Positions 16,524-25,881 of a stretch of 64,000 bases of DNA are shown here, in pieces. This DNA is from Marisediminitalea oceani (lineage in GTDB: Bacteria > Pseudomonadota > Gammaproteobacteria > Enterobacterales > Alteromonadaceae): positions 1-64,000 of the forward strand of contig NZ_RCUA01000015.1 of the NCBI RefSeq assembly GCF_003731635.1, given 5' to 3'. The notes beneath the pieces are model-generated. The model was not told where the DNA came from, did no database searches, and was given only the letters and a program-made list of their open reading frames with translations. Position 1 is the stretch's first letter. Each line of letters opens with the position of its first letter. The position numbers and the translations under genes were made by a program.

Positions 16524-18437
16524 ATGATCCAGTTATCCGACGTCACCTTGTTGCGCGGCAGTAAAGTACTGCTCGATGGCGCATCGGCACAGGTTTTTCC
16601 CGGCCATAAAGTTGCCCTTATAGGCAGTAATGGCTGCGGTAAGTCGAGCCTGTTTGCTTTGTTACGTGGCGAACTCAGCGTGGATGCTGGTGATTGTGCG
16701 GTACCTGCTGACTGGCGCATTGTGAGCGTGGCGCAGGAAACGCCTGCGGTGGAGCGTAGTGCCATTGATTATGTGATTGACGGCGATAACTATTTACGCG
16801 GCCTGCAGCAAAAACTCAGTGAAGCAGAAGCGGCGCATCATGGCGAAGAGATAGGCAAGTATCACGATTTACTCGCTCAGGCCGGTGCCTACGACGTGGA
16901 AGCCAGAGCCGCCACCATCCTCGCCGGTTTAGGCTTTGCCCAAAGCCAGCTCACCGCACCGGTTACCGATTTTTCCGGTGGCTGGCGAATGCGTTTAAAC
17001 CTGGCTCAGGCGCTGCTGTGCCCGTCTGACCTATTGCTGCTCGATGAACCCACCAACCACTTGGATTTAGACGCGGTTATCTGGCTGGAGCGCTGGTTGC
17101 AGCGTTATCAGGGTACCTTGTTACTGATTTCCCACGATAAAGCGTTTATTGATAACACCGTGGCGCAGATTATCAGTGTTGAGCAGCAACAGTTGATTGC
17201 CTACACCGGTAACTACTCGAGCTATGAAACTCAGCGCGCAGAACGACTGCGCTTACAGGACATCGAATTCCGCAAGCAGCAGGACAAAATCGCTCATTTA
17301 GAATCCTTTATTACCCGCTTCAAAGCCAAGGCGAGTAAAGCCAAGCAGGCGCAAAGCCGCATCAAGCAGTTAGAGCGGATGGAAACGCTGCTGCCAGCCC
17401 ATCACGCCAGCCAGTTTAGTTTTGAATTTAAAGCACCCACGGCATTGCCTAACCCGCTCATTCAGATGGAAAAGGTCATGCTGGGTTACGGCGAACATAT
17501 CGTGCTGGAGCAGGTAAAGCTCAATCTGGTGCCGGGCAGTCGCATTGGCTTACTGGGCCGTAACGGCCAGGGAAAATCTACGCTGATTAAATTACTGGCC
17601 GGGGTACACGAGCCGAAAACCGGCGTATTCACCACGGCAAAAGGGTTGAACGTGGGGTATTTCGCCCAGCATCAGCTGGAGTATCTGGATCCCCAGGCTT
17701 CCGCTTTACTGCATTTGCAGCGTCTGGACAGTAAAGCTACCGAGCAACAGCACCGCGACTTCCTTGGCGGCTTTGGTTTTCATGGCGATGAGGCCACCGG
17801 CCCGGTAGCGCCCATGTCCGGCGGCGAGAAAGCCCGCTTAGTGTTAGCGCTGATTGTGTATCAAAAGCCTAACTTGTTGCTGCTCGATGAACCGACTAAC
17901 CACCTCGACTTAGAAATGCGTCATGCGCTGAATATGGCCTTACAGGCCTTTGAAGGAGCCATGGTGCTGGTATCGCACGACCGCTTTTTATTAACTGCAG
18001 TGTGCGAGGAGTTTTACCTGGTCGACAGCGGCGAAGTCGCCCCCTTTAGTGGCGACCTGGATGATTATCGTGACTGGATCCTCGCCCAGCAAAATGTCGA
18101 TAAAGCGGCCAATGCTGAACCGGTGGAAGACAAACCGAAGGTGGATCGCAAAGCCGAAAAACGCCGCGAAGCTGAGTTTCGTCAGTCTACCGCGCACCTG
18201 CGTAAGCAAATTCAACAGTCTGAAAAAGCAATGGAAAAGCTCAACGCCTCGCTGGCCAAAGTGGAGGAGGAGCTGGGTCGCAGTGAACTCTACGAAGCCG
18301 ATAATAAGCCCGAGTTAATGAAGTTCTTAGATCAGCAGGCAACTCTAAAATCTCAAATAGAGGATGAGGAGATGCAATGGCTGGATGCGCAGGAACAACT
18401 GGAAGCGGCCAAAGACGCCTATGACATCAGCGCCTGA
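16524..18437 (+). CDS. YheS, ABC-F family ATPase
   Basis: A 637-residue soluble twin-ATPase of the ABC-F group, which act on translating ribosomes and lack membrane domains. First cassette: Walker A GSNGCGKSS (about 34-42), signature SGGWRMRL and Walker B LLLLDEPTNHLD. Second cassette: Walker A GRNGQGKST (about 348-356), signature SGGEKARL and a second LLLLDEPTNHLD. The linker between them (about 230-310) is charged and helical, the P-site tRNA-interaction motif of the family. The C-terminus (about 550-637) is a coiled coil. The stop overlaps the next gene by 17 bp. Confidence 0.96.
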   Translation: MIQLSDVTLLRGSKVLLDGASAQVFPGHKVALIGSNGCGKSSLFALLRGELSVDAGDCAVPADWRIVSVAQETPAVERSAIDYVIDGDNYLRGLQQKLSEAEAAHHGEEIGKYHDLLAQAGAYDVEARAATILAGLGFAQSQLTAPVTDFSGGWRMRLNLAQALLCPSDLLLLDEPTNHLDLDAVIWLERWLQRYQGTLLLISHDKAFIDNTVAQIISVEQQQLIAYTGNYSSYETQRAERLRLQDIEFRKQQDKIAHLESFITRFKAKASKAKQAQSRIKQLERMETLLPAHHASQFSFEFKAPTALPNPLIQMEKVMLGYGEHIVLEQVKLNLVPGSRIGLLGRNGQGKSTLIKLLAGVHEPKTGVFTTAKGLNVGYFAQHQLEYLDPQASALLHLQRLDSKATEQQHRDFLGGFGFHGDEATGPVAPMSGGEKARLVLALIVYQKPNLLLLDEPTNHLDLEMRHALNMALQAFEGAMVLVSHDRFLLTAVCEEFYLVDSGEVAPFSGDLDDYRDWILAQQNVDKAANAEPVEDKPKVDRKAEKRREAEFRQSTAHLRKQIQQSEKAMEKLNASLAKVEEELGRSELYEADNKPELMKFLDQQATLKSQIEDEEMQWLDAQEQLEAAKDAYDISA

Positions 18438-18894
18438 GCTAACGCCTGAACTGTTCTGGCAACACAGCTTGCAGCATTACGCGCAGCTTGGTGTGGCGGA
18501 TGCCTGCCTGGCATTACAGGATAACTATCAGGTAAACATTAACCTACTGCTGTTTTATCATTGGTGTTATACGGTAAACCAACCGGTAACCCGGGCATTG
18601 CGTAAAGCCCTGGATGAGGCGGTAGCTACAAGCGATCCGGCCATACGGCAACACCGTAGCAGGCGGCGTGCGGCGAAGGGCAGCAGTGACTACGAGGCGC
18701 TTAAGCAGCAGGAACTAGAGTTGGAAGCAGCGCAGCAAGCAGAGCTGGTCGCCACCTACCAAAAAATCAAGGGGTCAGAGTCGTTGAATGGGATGTTCAA
18801 CGACTCTGACCCCTTGATTTGCTTGCTTAACTGGTTAGGTTTGCCAAATAATTCAGAAACTCAGGATTTAATCAAAACAGTATTACAAGCATGA
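18421..18894 (+). CDS. TIGR02444-family protein carrying an in-frame palindromic element
   Basis: A 157-residue protein of a small family (TIGR02444/DUF2390) typically encoded beside yheS; function unknown. The start at 18421 (ATGACATCAG, MTSAPELTPELFWQ) is chosen because it matches the family start; it overlaps the yheS end by 17 bp. Residues about 115-134 (KIKGSESLNGMFNDSDPLI) are encoded by a perfect 25-bp inverted repeat with a 7-bp loop at 18764-18820. This looks like an inserted REP-like element that happens to keep the frame. The stop overlaps the yheT start by four bases. Confidence 0.85.
   Translation: MTSAPELTPELFWQHSLQHYAQLGVADACLALQDNYQVNINLLLFYHWCYTVNQPVTRALRKALDEAVATSDPAIRQHRSRRRAAKGSSDYEALKQQELELEAAQQAELVATYQKIKGSESLNGMFNDSDPLICLLNWLGLPNNSETQDLIKTVLQA
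18764..18820. repeat. Perfect 25-bp inverted repeat (REP-like) inside a gene
   Basis: The left arm 18764-18788 and right arm 18796-18820 are exact reverse complements, separated by TGGGATG. The core GGGGTCAGAGTC resembles palindromes linked to REP-associated tyrosine transposases in proteobacteria (recognised from memory). Total length is 57 bp, a multiple of three, so the host frame is kept. The RNA would form a very stable hairpin. Confidence 0.9.
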
Positions 18895-19916
18895 CCATAC
18901 GGACCAATCAATCACACGGAAGTATTGTTAAGAGCAGCTTTAACGCACCGCGTTGGGCACGTAACCGGCATATTCAAACCATCTGGCCGCGCTTTATTCA
19001 GCGCCGCTTACCACTGACATACACCATGGAGCGCATTAAGCTCGACGACGGTGATTTTCTGGATTTGGCCTGGGGGCCCGCGCCGCACCTATTAACCGGG
19101 ATGGTGGTGATGTTCCACGGCCTGGAAGGCTCCATGCACTCCCATTACGCCAACGATATGATGGCCACCCTCAGCCAGGGTGGCTGGCAGGTGGTGATGA
19201 TGCATTTTCGTGGTTGCAGTGGCGAAGCCAACTTAACGCCCAGGGCTTATCACTCCGGTGAAACCGGCGATCCGGCTTGGGTAATCAATCTTTTGCAGCA
19301 ACGCTACCCTGATACACCTAAAGCCGCTATTGGCTTTTCCCTGGGTGGTAATATGCTGCTTAAACTGCTCGGTGAACACCCGGACAGCCTGGGGTTAAAA
19401 GCCGCGGTAGCAGTGTCGGCACCGTTAAAACTCGATGAGTGTGCTACCAGCGTAAATCAGGGCTTTTCTAAGGTGTATCAGAAGTACCTGCTTGGCAGCA
19501 TGAAGAACAACCTGCTCAAGAAAATGCAGCGCATTGATTACCGCGATATTTTGCAAATCAGCGAAGCCGATGTTGAAGGCATACAAACGTTCTGGCAATT
19601 TGATAATCTGGTCACCGCTCCGCTGCATGGTTATGCCGATGCCAAAGATTACTACGAGAAGTGCAGCGCCTATTATTTTTTAAAAGCCATTCATTGCCCT
19701 ACGCTTATTCTGCATGCGCTGGACGACCCCTTTATGAATCATCTGGTGATCCCGCGGGAGCAGGAACTGGCGCATAACGTAACCGTTGAACTCAGTGAAA
19801 CCGGCGGCCACGTGGGTTTTATGCAGGGCACACCAACGAAGCCAGAGGTGTGGCTGCATCAACGAGTGCTGCGTTTTGTTAGCGATTATTTACCCACAAC
19901 TACGGAGTCTGCATGA
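18891..19916 (+). CDS. YheT-family alpha/beta hydrolase
   Basis: A 341-residue soluble hydrolase of the YheT/AB-hydrolase 4 family. The nucleophile elbow is GFSLGGN (Ser near residue 146), with Asp in ALDDPFM and His in GGHVGFM completing the triad. The natural substrate is unknown; esterase activity is expected. It starts inside the previous stop (ATGA) and ends overlapping yheU by four bases, so the block yheS to yheU is translationally coupled. Confidence 0.94.
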   Translation: MTIRTNQSHGSIVKSSFNAPRWARNRHIQTIWPRFIQRRLPLTYTMERIKLDDGDFLDLAWGPAPHLLTGMVVMFHGLEGSMHSHYANDMMATLSQGGWQVVMMHFRGCSGEANLTPRAYHSGETGDPAWVINLLQQRYPDTPKAAIGFSLGGNMLLKLLGEHPDSLGLKAAVAVSAPLKLDECATSVNQGFSKVYQKYLLGSMKNNLLKKMQRIDYRDILQISEADVEGIQTFWQFDNLVTAPLHGYADAKDYYEKCSAYYFLKAIHCPTLILHALDDPFMNHLVIPREQELAHNVTVELSETGGHVGFMQGTPTKPEVWLHQRVLRFVSDYLPTTTESA

Positions 19917-20143
19917 TTATCCCTATCGATGAACTTACACCGGATACGCTAAATAATATTGCACGGGAGTTTGTGCTGCGTGAAGGCACCGATTACGGCG
20001 AAATTGAGGCGGCGTTTGCTGATAAGGTTGAGCAAGTCATTGTCAAACTCAAAAGCGGCGAGGCAATTCTAGTGTATTCTGAGCTGCATGAGACTGTAGA
20101 TATCCGCCCCGCCGACAGCTACCAACCAGCCGGTGAAGAATAG
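19913..20143 (+). CDS. YheU, UPF0270-family protein
   Basis: A 76-residue acidic protein matching the UPF0270/YheU family (begins MIIPIDELTPDTL, with REGTDYGE). The function is unknown. Its start overlaps the yheT stop by four bases. No clear terminator follows within the 168 bp before the next gene. Confidence 0.93.
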   Translation: MIIPIDELTPDTLNNIAREFVLREGTDYGEIEAAFADKVEQVIVKLKSGEAILVYSELHETVDIRPADSYQPAGEE

Positions 20144-20311
20144 GCCTTGAGCGCTAACGGGCTGTAAAGGCATAAAATCTTTTCAAAGTATTTCTGAGTG
20201 TTGACCAATCTTTCAACAGCGCGCATGCTGGGATTAACAATATACTCATAGCCGATTGTGTGGCTGTGGGTAAATCTTATAAACCTTACTCTAACGACAC
20301 AAGAGAACATT

Positions 20312-21784
20312 ATGAGAACACTCTCTGTAATTGCAGCGGGCGTGATGTCTGTCTGGTTGATGGGCTGTAGTCAGCCAGCGCAGAATGATGCACAGTCCGG
20401 TAGTGCGGCGGCTATGCCGGATGCCAAAACCATCGCCGATGCTGCCAGCGGCGTAGATATGAACGTGGATTACAATGTCCCGGTAGAATATTTCAAGCTC
20501 GACAATGGCCTTAAAGTGGTTTTATCCAAAGACGATACCGCCCCTACGGTTACCGTTGCGGTGTACTACAACATCGGGTTTCGTAATGAACCAAAAGACC
20601 GTACCGGTTTTGCGCATTTGTTTGAGCATATGATGTTCCAGGGCTCCGAAAACCTTGGCAAGATGGAGTTCATTAAATTGGTAAATGACAACGGCGGGGT
20701 GCTGAATGGCTCAACCCGTTTTGACTTCACCAATTATTTTGAGATTGTCCCGGCGCATAACCTGGAAACCTTCTTATGGGCAGAGGCCGATCGGATGAAA
20801 GGGCTGGCCATCACTCAGGACAACCTGACTAACCAGCAGGGCGTGGTGAAAAACGAGGTAAAAGTAAATGTGCTAAACCAGCCCTATGGCGGATTCCCAT
20901 GGCTGGACATGCCTCAGTATGCCTTTAATAACTGGTATAACGCGCACAATTTTTACGGTGATTTGGCCGACCTGGACGCGGCCAATCTTGAAGATGTGGC
21001 GGGATTTTTTGACATGTACTATGCGCCGAATAATGCTGCGCTCGCTGTGGTAGGCGATATTGATGTGGCCGAAGCAAAAGCCATGATCGAAAAGTACTTT
21101 GGTGATATTCCGGCGGCTGAGATCGCGCCGCAGCCGGATTTATCTGAGCTACGCCAGGAAAAAGAAAAGGTCTTTAATAAATACGATAAGCTGGCGCCTA
21201 AACCAGCCTATGCCTTTGCCTATAAAATGCCGCCAAGGGATACCCCTGAATACTATGCCATGGGCATCATCGACCAGATCCTGGTGCAGGGTGAAGACAG
21301 CCTGTTGTATCAGGAACTGGTAAAAAATAAACAAATTACCGGCAGTGTGGGTGGCGGGATTAACTACCTGCTTGGCAATATGTTTAACTACAACGGCCCC
21401 ATGTTATGGATGAGCTCCTTTACCCACGACGACACCGTGAGCCAGGAAACTATTACCTCTGCTATTGATTCTGTGGTTAATCAGTTAGCTGAAAAACCTC
21501 TCAGCGAAGAAGAGATGTCACGAGCGATCGTGAAGATCCGTTCCAGTCTGTTCGATTCCATCGACGGTTTCTACGGTTTCGGCCGCGCCGATCTGCTGGC
21601 CAGTTTTGCGTTGTTTGACGATAAACCGCAAAAGATCAATGAACTGGAAGCCAACTTTAAGCAGGTAACCCCGGAGCTTATTATGCAAACGGTGAAAGAC
21701 TACCTGCGCCCCACCAATCGCACCATTCTTACCGTTACGCCCGGAGAAGCGCCGGCCGACGAATCACAGGCACAGGGAGAATAA
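20312..21784 (+). CDS. M16-family zinc metallopeptidase, lipoprotein (catalytic partner)
   Basis: A 490-residue M16B (insulinase/PqqL-like) peptidase. The start at 20312 has AAGAGA just upstream and gives a lipoprotein signal with lipobox LMGC (Cys19), so it is anchored in an envelope membrane facing the periplasm. The inverted zinc motif is present (HLFEH, about residues 102-106), with the downstream Glu region of the family. It lies two bases ahead of a second M16 gene without the zinc motif; the two probably form an active/inactive heterodimer. Substrates are likely periplasmic peptides. Confidence 0.92.
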   Translation: MRTLSVIAAGVMSVWLMGCSQPAQNDAQSGSAAAMPDAKTIADAASGVDMNVDYNVPVEYFKLDNGLKVVLSKDDTAPTVTVAVYYNIGFRNEPKDRTGFAHLFEHMMFQGSENLGKMEFIKLVNDNGGVLNGSTRFDFTNYFEIVPAHNLETFLWAEADRMKGLAITQDNLTNQQGVVKNEVKVNVLNQPYGGFPWLDMPQYAFNNWYNAHNFYGDLADLDAANLEDVAGFFDMYYAPNNAALAVVGDIDVAEAKAMIEKYFGDIPAAEIAPQPDLSELRQEKEKVFNKYDKLAPKPAYAFAYKMPPRDTPEYYAMGIIDQILVQGEDSLLYQELVKNKQITGSVGGGINYLLGNMFNYNGPMLWMSSFTHDDTVSQETITSAIDSVVNQLAEKPLSEEEMSRAIVKIRSSLFDSIDGFYGFGRADLLASFALFDDKPQKINELEANFKQVTPELIMQTVKDYLRPTNRTILTVTPGEAPADESQAQGE

Positions 21785-21786
21785 CC

Positions 21787-23172
21787 ATGAAATTAGTCAA
21801 AACACTTCTGGCTTCTTCGCTTTTAACGGTGCTGACATTGTCGGTGAATGCTAAGGAAATGCCACCGGCGGGCGGTACGCCGGGCGATTTCACTGTGCCT
21901 GCGACACAGGAAATAACATTGGAAAATGGCCTGAAGGTGACCTTTATTCCTTATGGCAGTACCCCTAAAGCCACTGTCAGGCTGGTTACCAATACAGGTA
22001 ATATTGATGACGGTGAAAAGGTCTGGCTAGCCGACCTGAGCTTCGATATGTTGCGTCAGGGCACAGACACCCAGTCTGCCAAGGCCCTCGCAGAAGCGGT
22101 TGCCAGTATGGGTGGTGAGATTGCTACCAGCGTAGGTATGGACTCCAGCTTTATTGGCATGGATGTACTTGGCGAGTTTACCCCTGACGCGGTGGGCGTA
22201 CTGGCAGATATGGTGATGAACGCCAGCTTTGCTGAAGCAGACCTGGCGCGGCTTAAAACTGATAGCCAGCGTAATCTCGCAGTACAGAAATCCAGTCCTT
22301 CCGGGATTGCTACCGAGGCTTTTTATCAGTCAATTTATGGTAATCATCCCTATGGTCGATTGTATCCTACCGCCGAGAGTCTGGCGGCGTTAACGGTGGA
22401 TGATACGAAAACTTTTATTTCGTCTAACCTGGTGCCGAATCGGAGCCATTTATATGTGTCTGGCGTCTTTGATCAGGCGGCCGTTAGTAAAGCCGTTAAA
22501 GCGGCGTTTGCCGACTGGCAGGCAGGCGAGGCGCGAAAGGCAAAAACGGTGCTTACCAAGCCCGGACCAACCCTCGAGCTGATTGAGCGAGAAGGCGCAC
22601 CACAGTCAACGTTGCGCCTGGGGCTGGCCACAGTAGATGCTACCCATCCGGACTATACCAAACTCAGCGTAATGAACACCCTGCTGGGTGGCGCATTCTC
22701 CAGCCGCATTACTACCAACATTCGTGAAGATAAAGGCTACACCTATTCGCCGCGTTCTGCTGTGGTCGACCGGGTTGGCAGTGCAGTATGGTATGAAGGG
22801 GCAGATGTGACTGCCGAAGCTACCGGCGCATCCCTGGTCGAAATCTTTAAAGAGATTGAATTGCTGGCCAGCGAAGCCCCCACGGCTGAGGAGCTTAAAG
22901 GCGTACAAAATTACATGGCGGGTATCTTTGTACTGCGCAATTCTTCGCGAAGCGCGATTATTTCGCAGTTAGCGTTTTTAGAGCTGCATGGTCTGGATAA
23001 AACATACCTTACCGACTATGTGCAGAATGTGCATGGTGTGACACCCGAGGAAGTGAGTAATATTGCGAGGAAATACCTGGACAGTGCCAGTATGCACCTG
23101 ACCATTGTGGGCGATACGGCAACGGTCACGCCACAGTTAAAAGAAGTTAAAGCACTACAAGCCTATCAGTAG
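21787..23172 (+). CDS. M16-family peptidase-like protein, non-catalytic partner
   Basis: A 461-residue exported protein: signal peptide (LLASSLLTVLTLSVNA) and two M16 core domains. At the place of the HxxEH zinc motif it reads LADLSFDML, so it cannot bind zinc in the usual way. The conserved R/Y tail motif is present in EDKGYTYSPRSA. It likely pairs with the preceding M16 protein. The gene is followed by a clear terminator at 23201-23228. Confidence 0.9.
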   Translation: MKLVKTLLASSLLTVLTLSVNAKEMPPAGGTPGDFTVPATQEITLENGLKVTFIPYGSTPKATVRLVTNTGNIDDGEKVWLADLSFDMLRQGTDTQSAKALAEAVASMGGEIATSVGMDSSFIGMDVLGEFTPDAVGVLADMVMNASFAEADLARLKTDSQRNLAVQKSSPSGIATEAFYQSIYGNHPYGRLYPTAESLAALTVDDTKTFISSNLVPNRSHLYVSGVFDQAAVSKAVKAAFADWQAGEARKAKTVLTKPGPTLELIEREGAPQSTLRLGLATVDATHPDYTKLSVMNTLLGGAFSSRITTNIREDKGYTYSPRSAVVDRVGSAVWYEGADVTAEATGASLVEIFKEIELLASEAPTAEELKGVQNYMAGIFVLRNSSRSAIISQLAFLELHGLDKTYLTDYVQNVHGVTPEEVSNIARKYLDSASMHLTIVGDTATVTPQLKEVKALQAYQ

Positions 23173-23200
23173 GAGCAAGATAACGCTGAACTAAACAAAA

Positions 23201-23228
23201 AAATGCCGGACCCACATCCGGCATTTTA
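23201..23228 (+). terminator. Rho-independent terminator after the M16 pair
   Basis: The stem AATGCCGGA / TCCGGCATT with loop CCCACA is followed by a short T-rich stretch (TTTACTT). It is preceded by a run of A's, so it may also work towards the minus-strand beta-barrel gene. Confidence 0.85.
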
Positions 23229-23292
23229 CTTCTGAGGGATTGAGGAATAAAAAGCCCCGCCTCGTCCTTGTATGCAGGGCGTAAACTGCTAA

Positions 23293-23841
23293 TTAAAACG
23301 CGTAACGGGCGGAAAGCTGAAATACATCCGCGTCGTCCATAAACTCATAATTGGCACCTACCGCAAATTGCGGGTTGAAGTAGTAATAGGCACCGGCTTT
23401 TAGGGTAATGTCGCCGTCGTCTAAATCCAGGTAGCCCAGCTCACCGTTTACTTCCAGCTCAGGTGTTAACATGCTGCGTACCCCTGCATTCAGGCTGTAG
23501 CCATTGTCATCGTAAAAATCCGCATCAATGCGTTCGAAGTTCGCGCCAACATAGGCATCGGTCGTGCTATTTAAAGCTAAGCGATAACCACCACCGAGAG
23601 TCACAGTGGTGAAATCAATGTTGCCGGTCTCTGCCCAGCCAAACTCGCCGTTCACGTAAAAGTTGGGATCGAGTAAATACTTCCCATTAACCTGTAAACC
23701 GTCCGGATCGAAGCCACCATCGCCGTCATAGCTGAGGTAACCGCCTTCTGCATAGCGCCAGTCGGGCGTATCAGCAGCAGCTGATAGCGAAAACATGGAA
23801 GCCGACAACGCTGTGATGGCGATAATTGAAGATGCTTTCAT
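23293..23841 (-). CDS. Small outer-membrane beta-barrel protein (YfaZ-like)
   Basis: A 182-residue exported protein with a signal peptide (residues 1-23, ending SAAADT) and alternating hydrophobic/polar strands typical of an 8- to 10-stranded barrel. It ends in Phe (LSARYAF), the usual outer-membrane C-terminal signal. The mature part is acidic with few basic residues. YfaZ-type porin or a general outer-membrane barrel is the best match; transport or receptor role unknown. Confidence 0.75.
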   Translation of the reverse strand: MKASSIIAITALSASMFSLSAAADTPDWRYAEGGYLSYDGDGGFDPDGLQVNGKYLLDPNFYVNGEFGWAETGNIDFTTVTLGGGYRLALNSTTDAYVGANFERIDADFYDDNGYSLNAGVRSMLTPELEVNGELGYLDLDDGDITLKAGAYYYFNPQFAVGANYEFMDDADVFQLSARYAF

Positions 23842-24249
23842 CGTGGTACTCCTTAAGAAAAAACATAAAGCGTTTTGCTGTCAGGACTATCGCAAGCATT
23901 GGGCCAAGGTGTAAAAATAAGTTAAATAAAAGTAAATTAATGCTTATTAAACAGGTGTTTATATATTTTTGAGAACGTTTTTTCGGAAAGCTTTAAGTGG
24001 TGTTCAGGTTGATTTTTAAACAAGTGTTTTGTGAAAAGTGTTGCTAAATGCCTACACCCGATTAGCCTAAAGTATAATTTTCACGGTGTGTTTTTTGAAC
24101 AGAAAGACTCATTATGAATTAATTTAGCCTCTAACCTGCTAATAAATAATACTTTTATTTTAATTTGTGTGCAAAGTAACAAGGTTGGATCGGCATTTGC
24201 TCTAGTCACTGTAGTTTTTCTGGCTGCTTTGAATCAAATGGAGATAGCA
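23842..24249. other. AT-rich intergenic region between barrel gene and opgG
   Basis: This 408-bp gap must hold the promoters of both divergent genes. A TATAAT is present at 24073-24078 on the plus strand but without a good -35 at 17 bp. No gene, RNA or strong palindrome was recognised. An open frame runs through its end into opgG from a GTG at 24169, but it lacks a ribosome-binding site. Confidence 0.5.
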
Positions 24250-25881
24250 ATGCCACCAACCAAACGGTTTTTACCTCATTATCTGGCTGCATTATCAGCC
24301 GGCGGTCCGGTTTTCAGTGACCGCACACTCGTTTATTCAGTACGTGCATTCGCATGTGTCATTCTTATGCTGTGCGGCGCGGCTGTGACTCAGGCCGAAG
24401 AAGTGTCGGCGCAAAATCTGCCACCCGAATCCGCGCCTATTTTAAATAGCATAATTGAAGAAGCCCGTCAGTCGGCCACCCAGGCCTACGAAACAGACGA
24501 TCATGAACTGTCTGACGCGCTTAAAGAAATGAATTACCAGACTTACCGTGCAATCCGTTTTAAAGCCGACAAGAGCTTATGGCGCGGTGAGAACCCCTAC
24601 GAAGTACAGTTTTTCCATCCCGGCTTTTTGTATCAGCAGCCGGTAACCGTGTATACCATTGGCGCAGATAACCAACCCAGGCGTTTACCCTTCGAGCGTG
24701 AAGCGTTCCGCTATGACGGCGATGCCGCACCACTGGCAAAGGAAACCGCTGACGATAACGGTTATGCCGGTTTTCGCGTTCACTTCCCGATTAAAAATCA
24801 ACAATACAAAGACGAATTTGCCGTATTCCTGGGCGCTTCTTACTTCCGCCTGATTGGTAAAGAACACGTATATGGCATTTCCGCGCGTGGTCTGGCTATC
24901 GATACCGGCCTGCCGGAAGGAGAAGAGTTTCCGCATTTCACCAAGTTCTGGTTAATTGAACCGGGTCAGGGTCAACCCATGATGATTTATGCCCGCCTGG
25001 AGAGTCCTTCGGTAAGCGGCGCCTATAAATTTATTATTACTCCGGGTGACGAGACCAACGTGAAAGTACAAAGCTGGTTGTTCGCCCGCGAAGACGTTGC
25101 CAAGCTTGGCGTTGCCCCTTTTACCAGCATGTTTTTATACGGTGAAAATACGGCTGTAGTGCCCGACGATTATCGTCCTGAAGTGCACGACAGCGATGGT
25201 GTGAACATGATCACCGAGAGCGGTGAACAAATCTGGCGTGTACTGACCAACCCTGCACAACTGCAAATTACGTCAATGAGTGACAGTGCGCCAAAAGGGT
25301 TTGGTGTCATGCAACGCGACACTGACTTTGCCAGCTACCTTGATGGCGAAGCGAATTATCACCAGCGCCCGGGTTTATGGGTAACACCACAGGCGGGGTT
25401 TGAAAAAGGCCGTCTGGAAGTGGTGGAAATCCCCACTAAATCTGAAACCCACGACAACATTGTGGCTTACTGGGTACCTGAGGCACCTTTTGTGGCCGGT
25501 GAAAGCCGCTACTTCGCTTACCAGCTTGAAACGGTAACCGGTGCCCGCGACAGCGACTTAGCTACGGTTGTGCGCACTCGTCAGGGCGCTACCGTATTAC
25601 CGGGCGAAGAACCTCAGGAGTCGCAAACCCGCCGTTTTTCTATCGATTTTAAGGTGCCTGAAGGCATGAGCATTGCGCCTGAAATGCTAAACCTTACAGC
25701 TACCACCAACCAGGGACAGATCCAGCAGGCGCGCGTGTTCCCGGTTAACAGCGGTAAATTATTGCGCGCAACTTTTCTGCTAACTCCGCAGGCCGGTCAG
25801 CCAGCGGATATGCGTCTTTACATTCATCAAGAAAACCAACGTGTTAGTGAGGTATGGAACTATGTCTATCATGCAGAATAA
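24250..25881 (+). CDS. OpgG, periplasmic glucan biosynthesis protein
   Basis: A 543-residue periplasmic protein of the MdoG/OpgG family, needed to make or branch osmoregulated periplasmic glucans (beta-1,2/1,6-glucose oligomers). The start at 24250 is chosen because GGAG lies 6 bases upstream; in-frame GTG 24169 and ATG 24238 are less well placed. An unusually long N-terminus (about 55 residues) holds the hydrophobic signal segment (AFACVILMLCGAAVTQA). The MdoG fold follows from about residue 70. It overlaps opgH by about 20 bp, so expression is coupled. Confidence 0.94.
   Translation: MPPTKRFLPHYLAALSAGGPVFSDRTLVYSVRAFACVILMLCGAAVTQAEEVSAQNLPPESAPILNSIIEEARQSATQAYETDDHELSDALKEMNYQTYRAIRFKADKSLWRGENPYEVQFFHPGFLYQQPVTVYTIGADNQPRRLPFEREAFRYDGDAAPLAKETADDNGYAGFRVHFPIKNQQYKDEFAVFLGASYFRLIGKEHVYGISARGLAIDTGLPEGEEFPHFTKFWLIEPGQGQPMMIYARLESPSVSGAYKFIITPGDETNVKVQSWLFAREDVAKLGVAPFTSMFLYGENTAVVPDDYRPEVHDSDGVNMITESGEQIWRVLTNPAQLQITSMSDSAPKGFGVMQRDTDFASYLDGEANYHQRPGLWVTPQAGFEKGRLEVVEIPTKSETHDNIVAYWVPEAPFVAGESRYFAYQLETVTGARDSDLATVVRTRQGATVLPGEEPQESQTRRFSIDFKVPEGMSIAPEMLNLTATTNQGQIQQARVFPVNSGKLLRATFLLTPQAGQPADMRLYIHQENQRVSEVWNYVYHAE

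Noticed and set aside
24169-24249. Upstream extension of opgG from GTG 24169
   Set aside because: No ribosome-binding site, while ATG 24250 has GGAG at the right distance.
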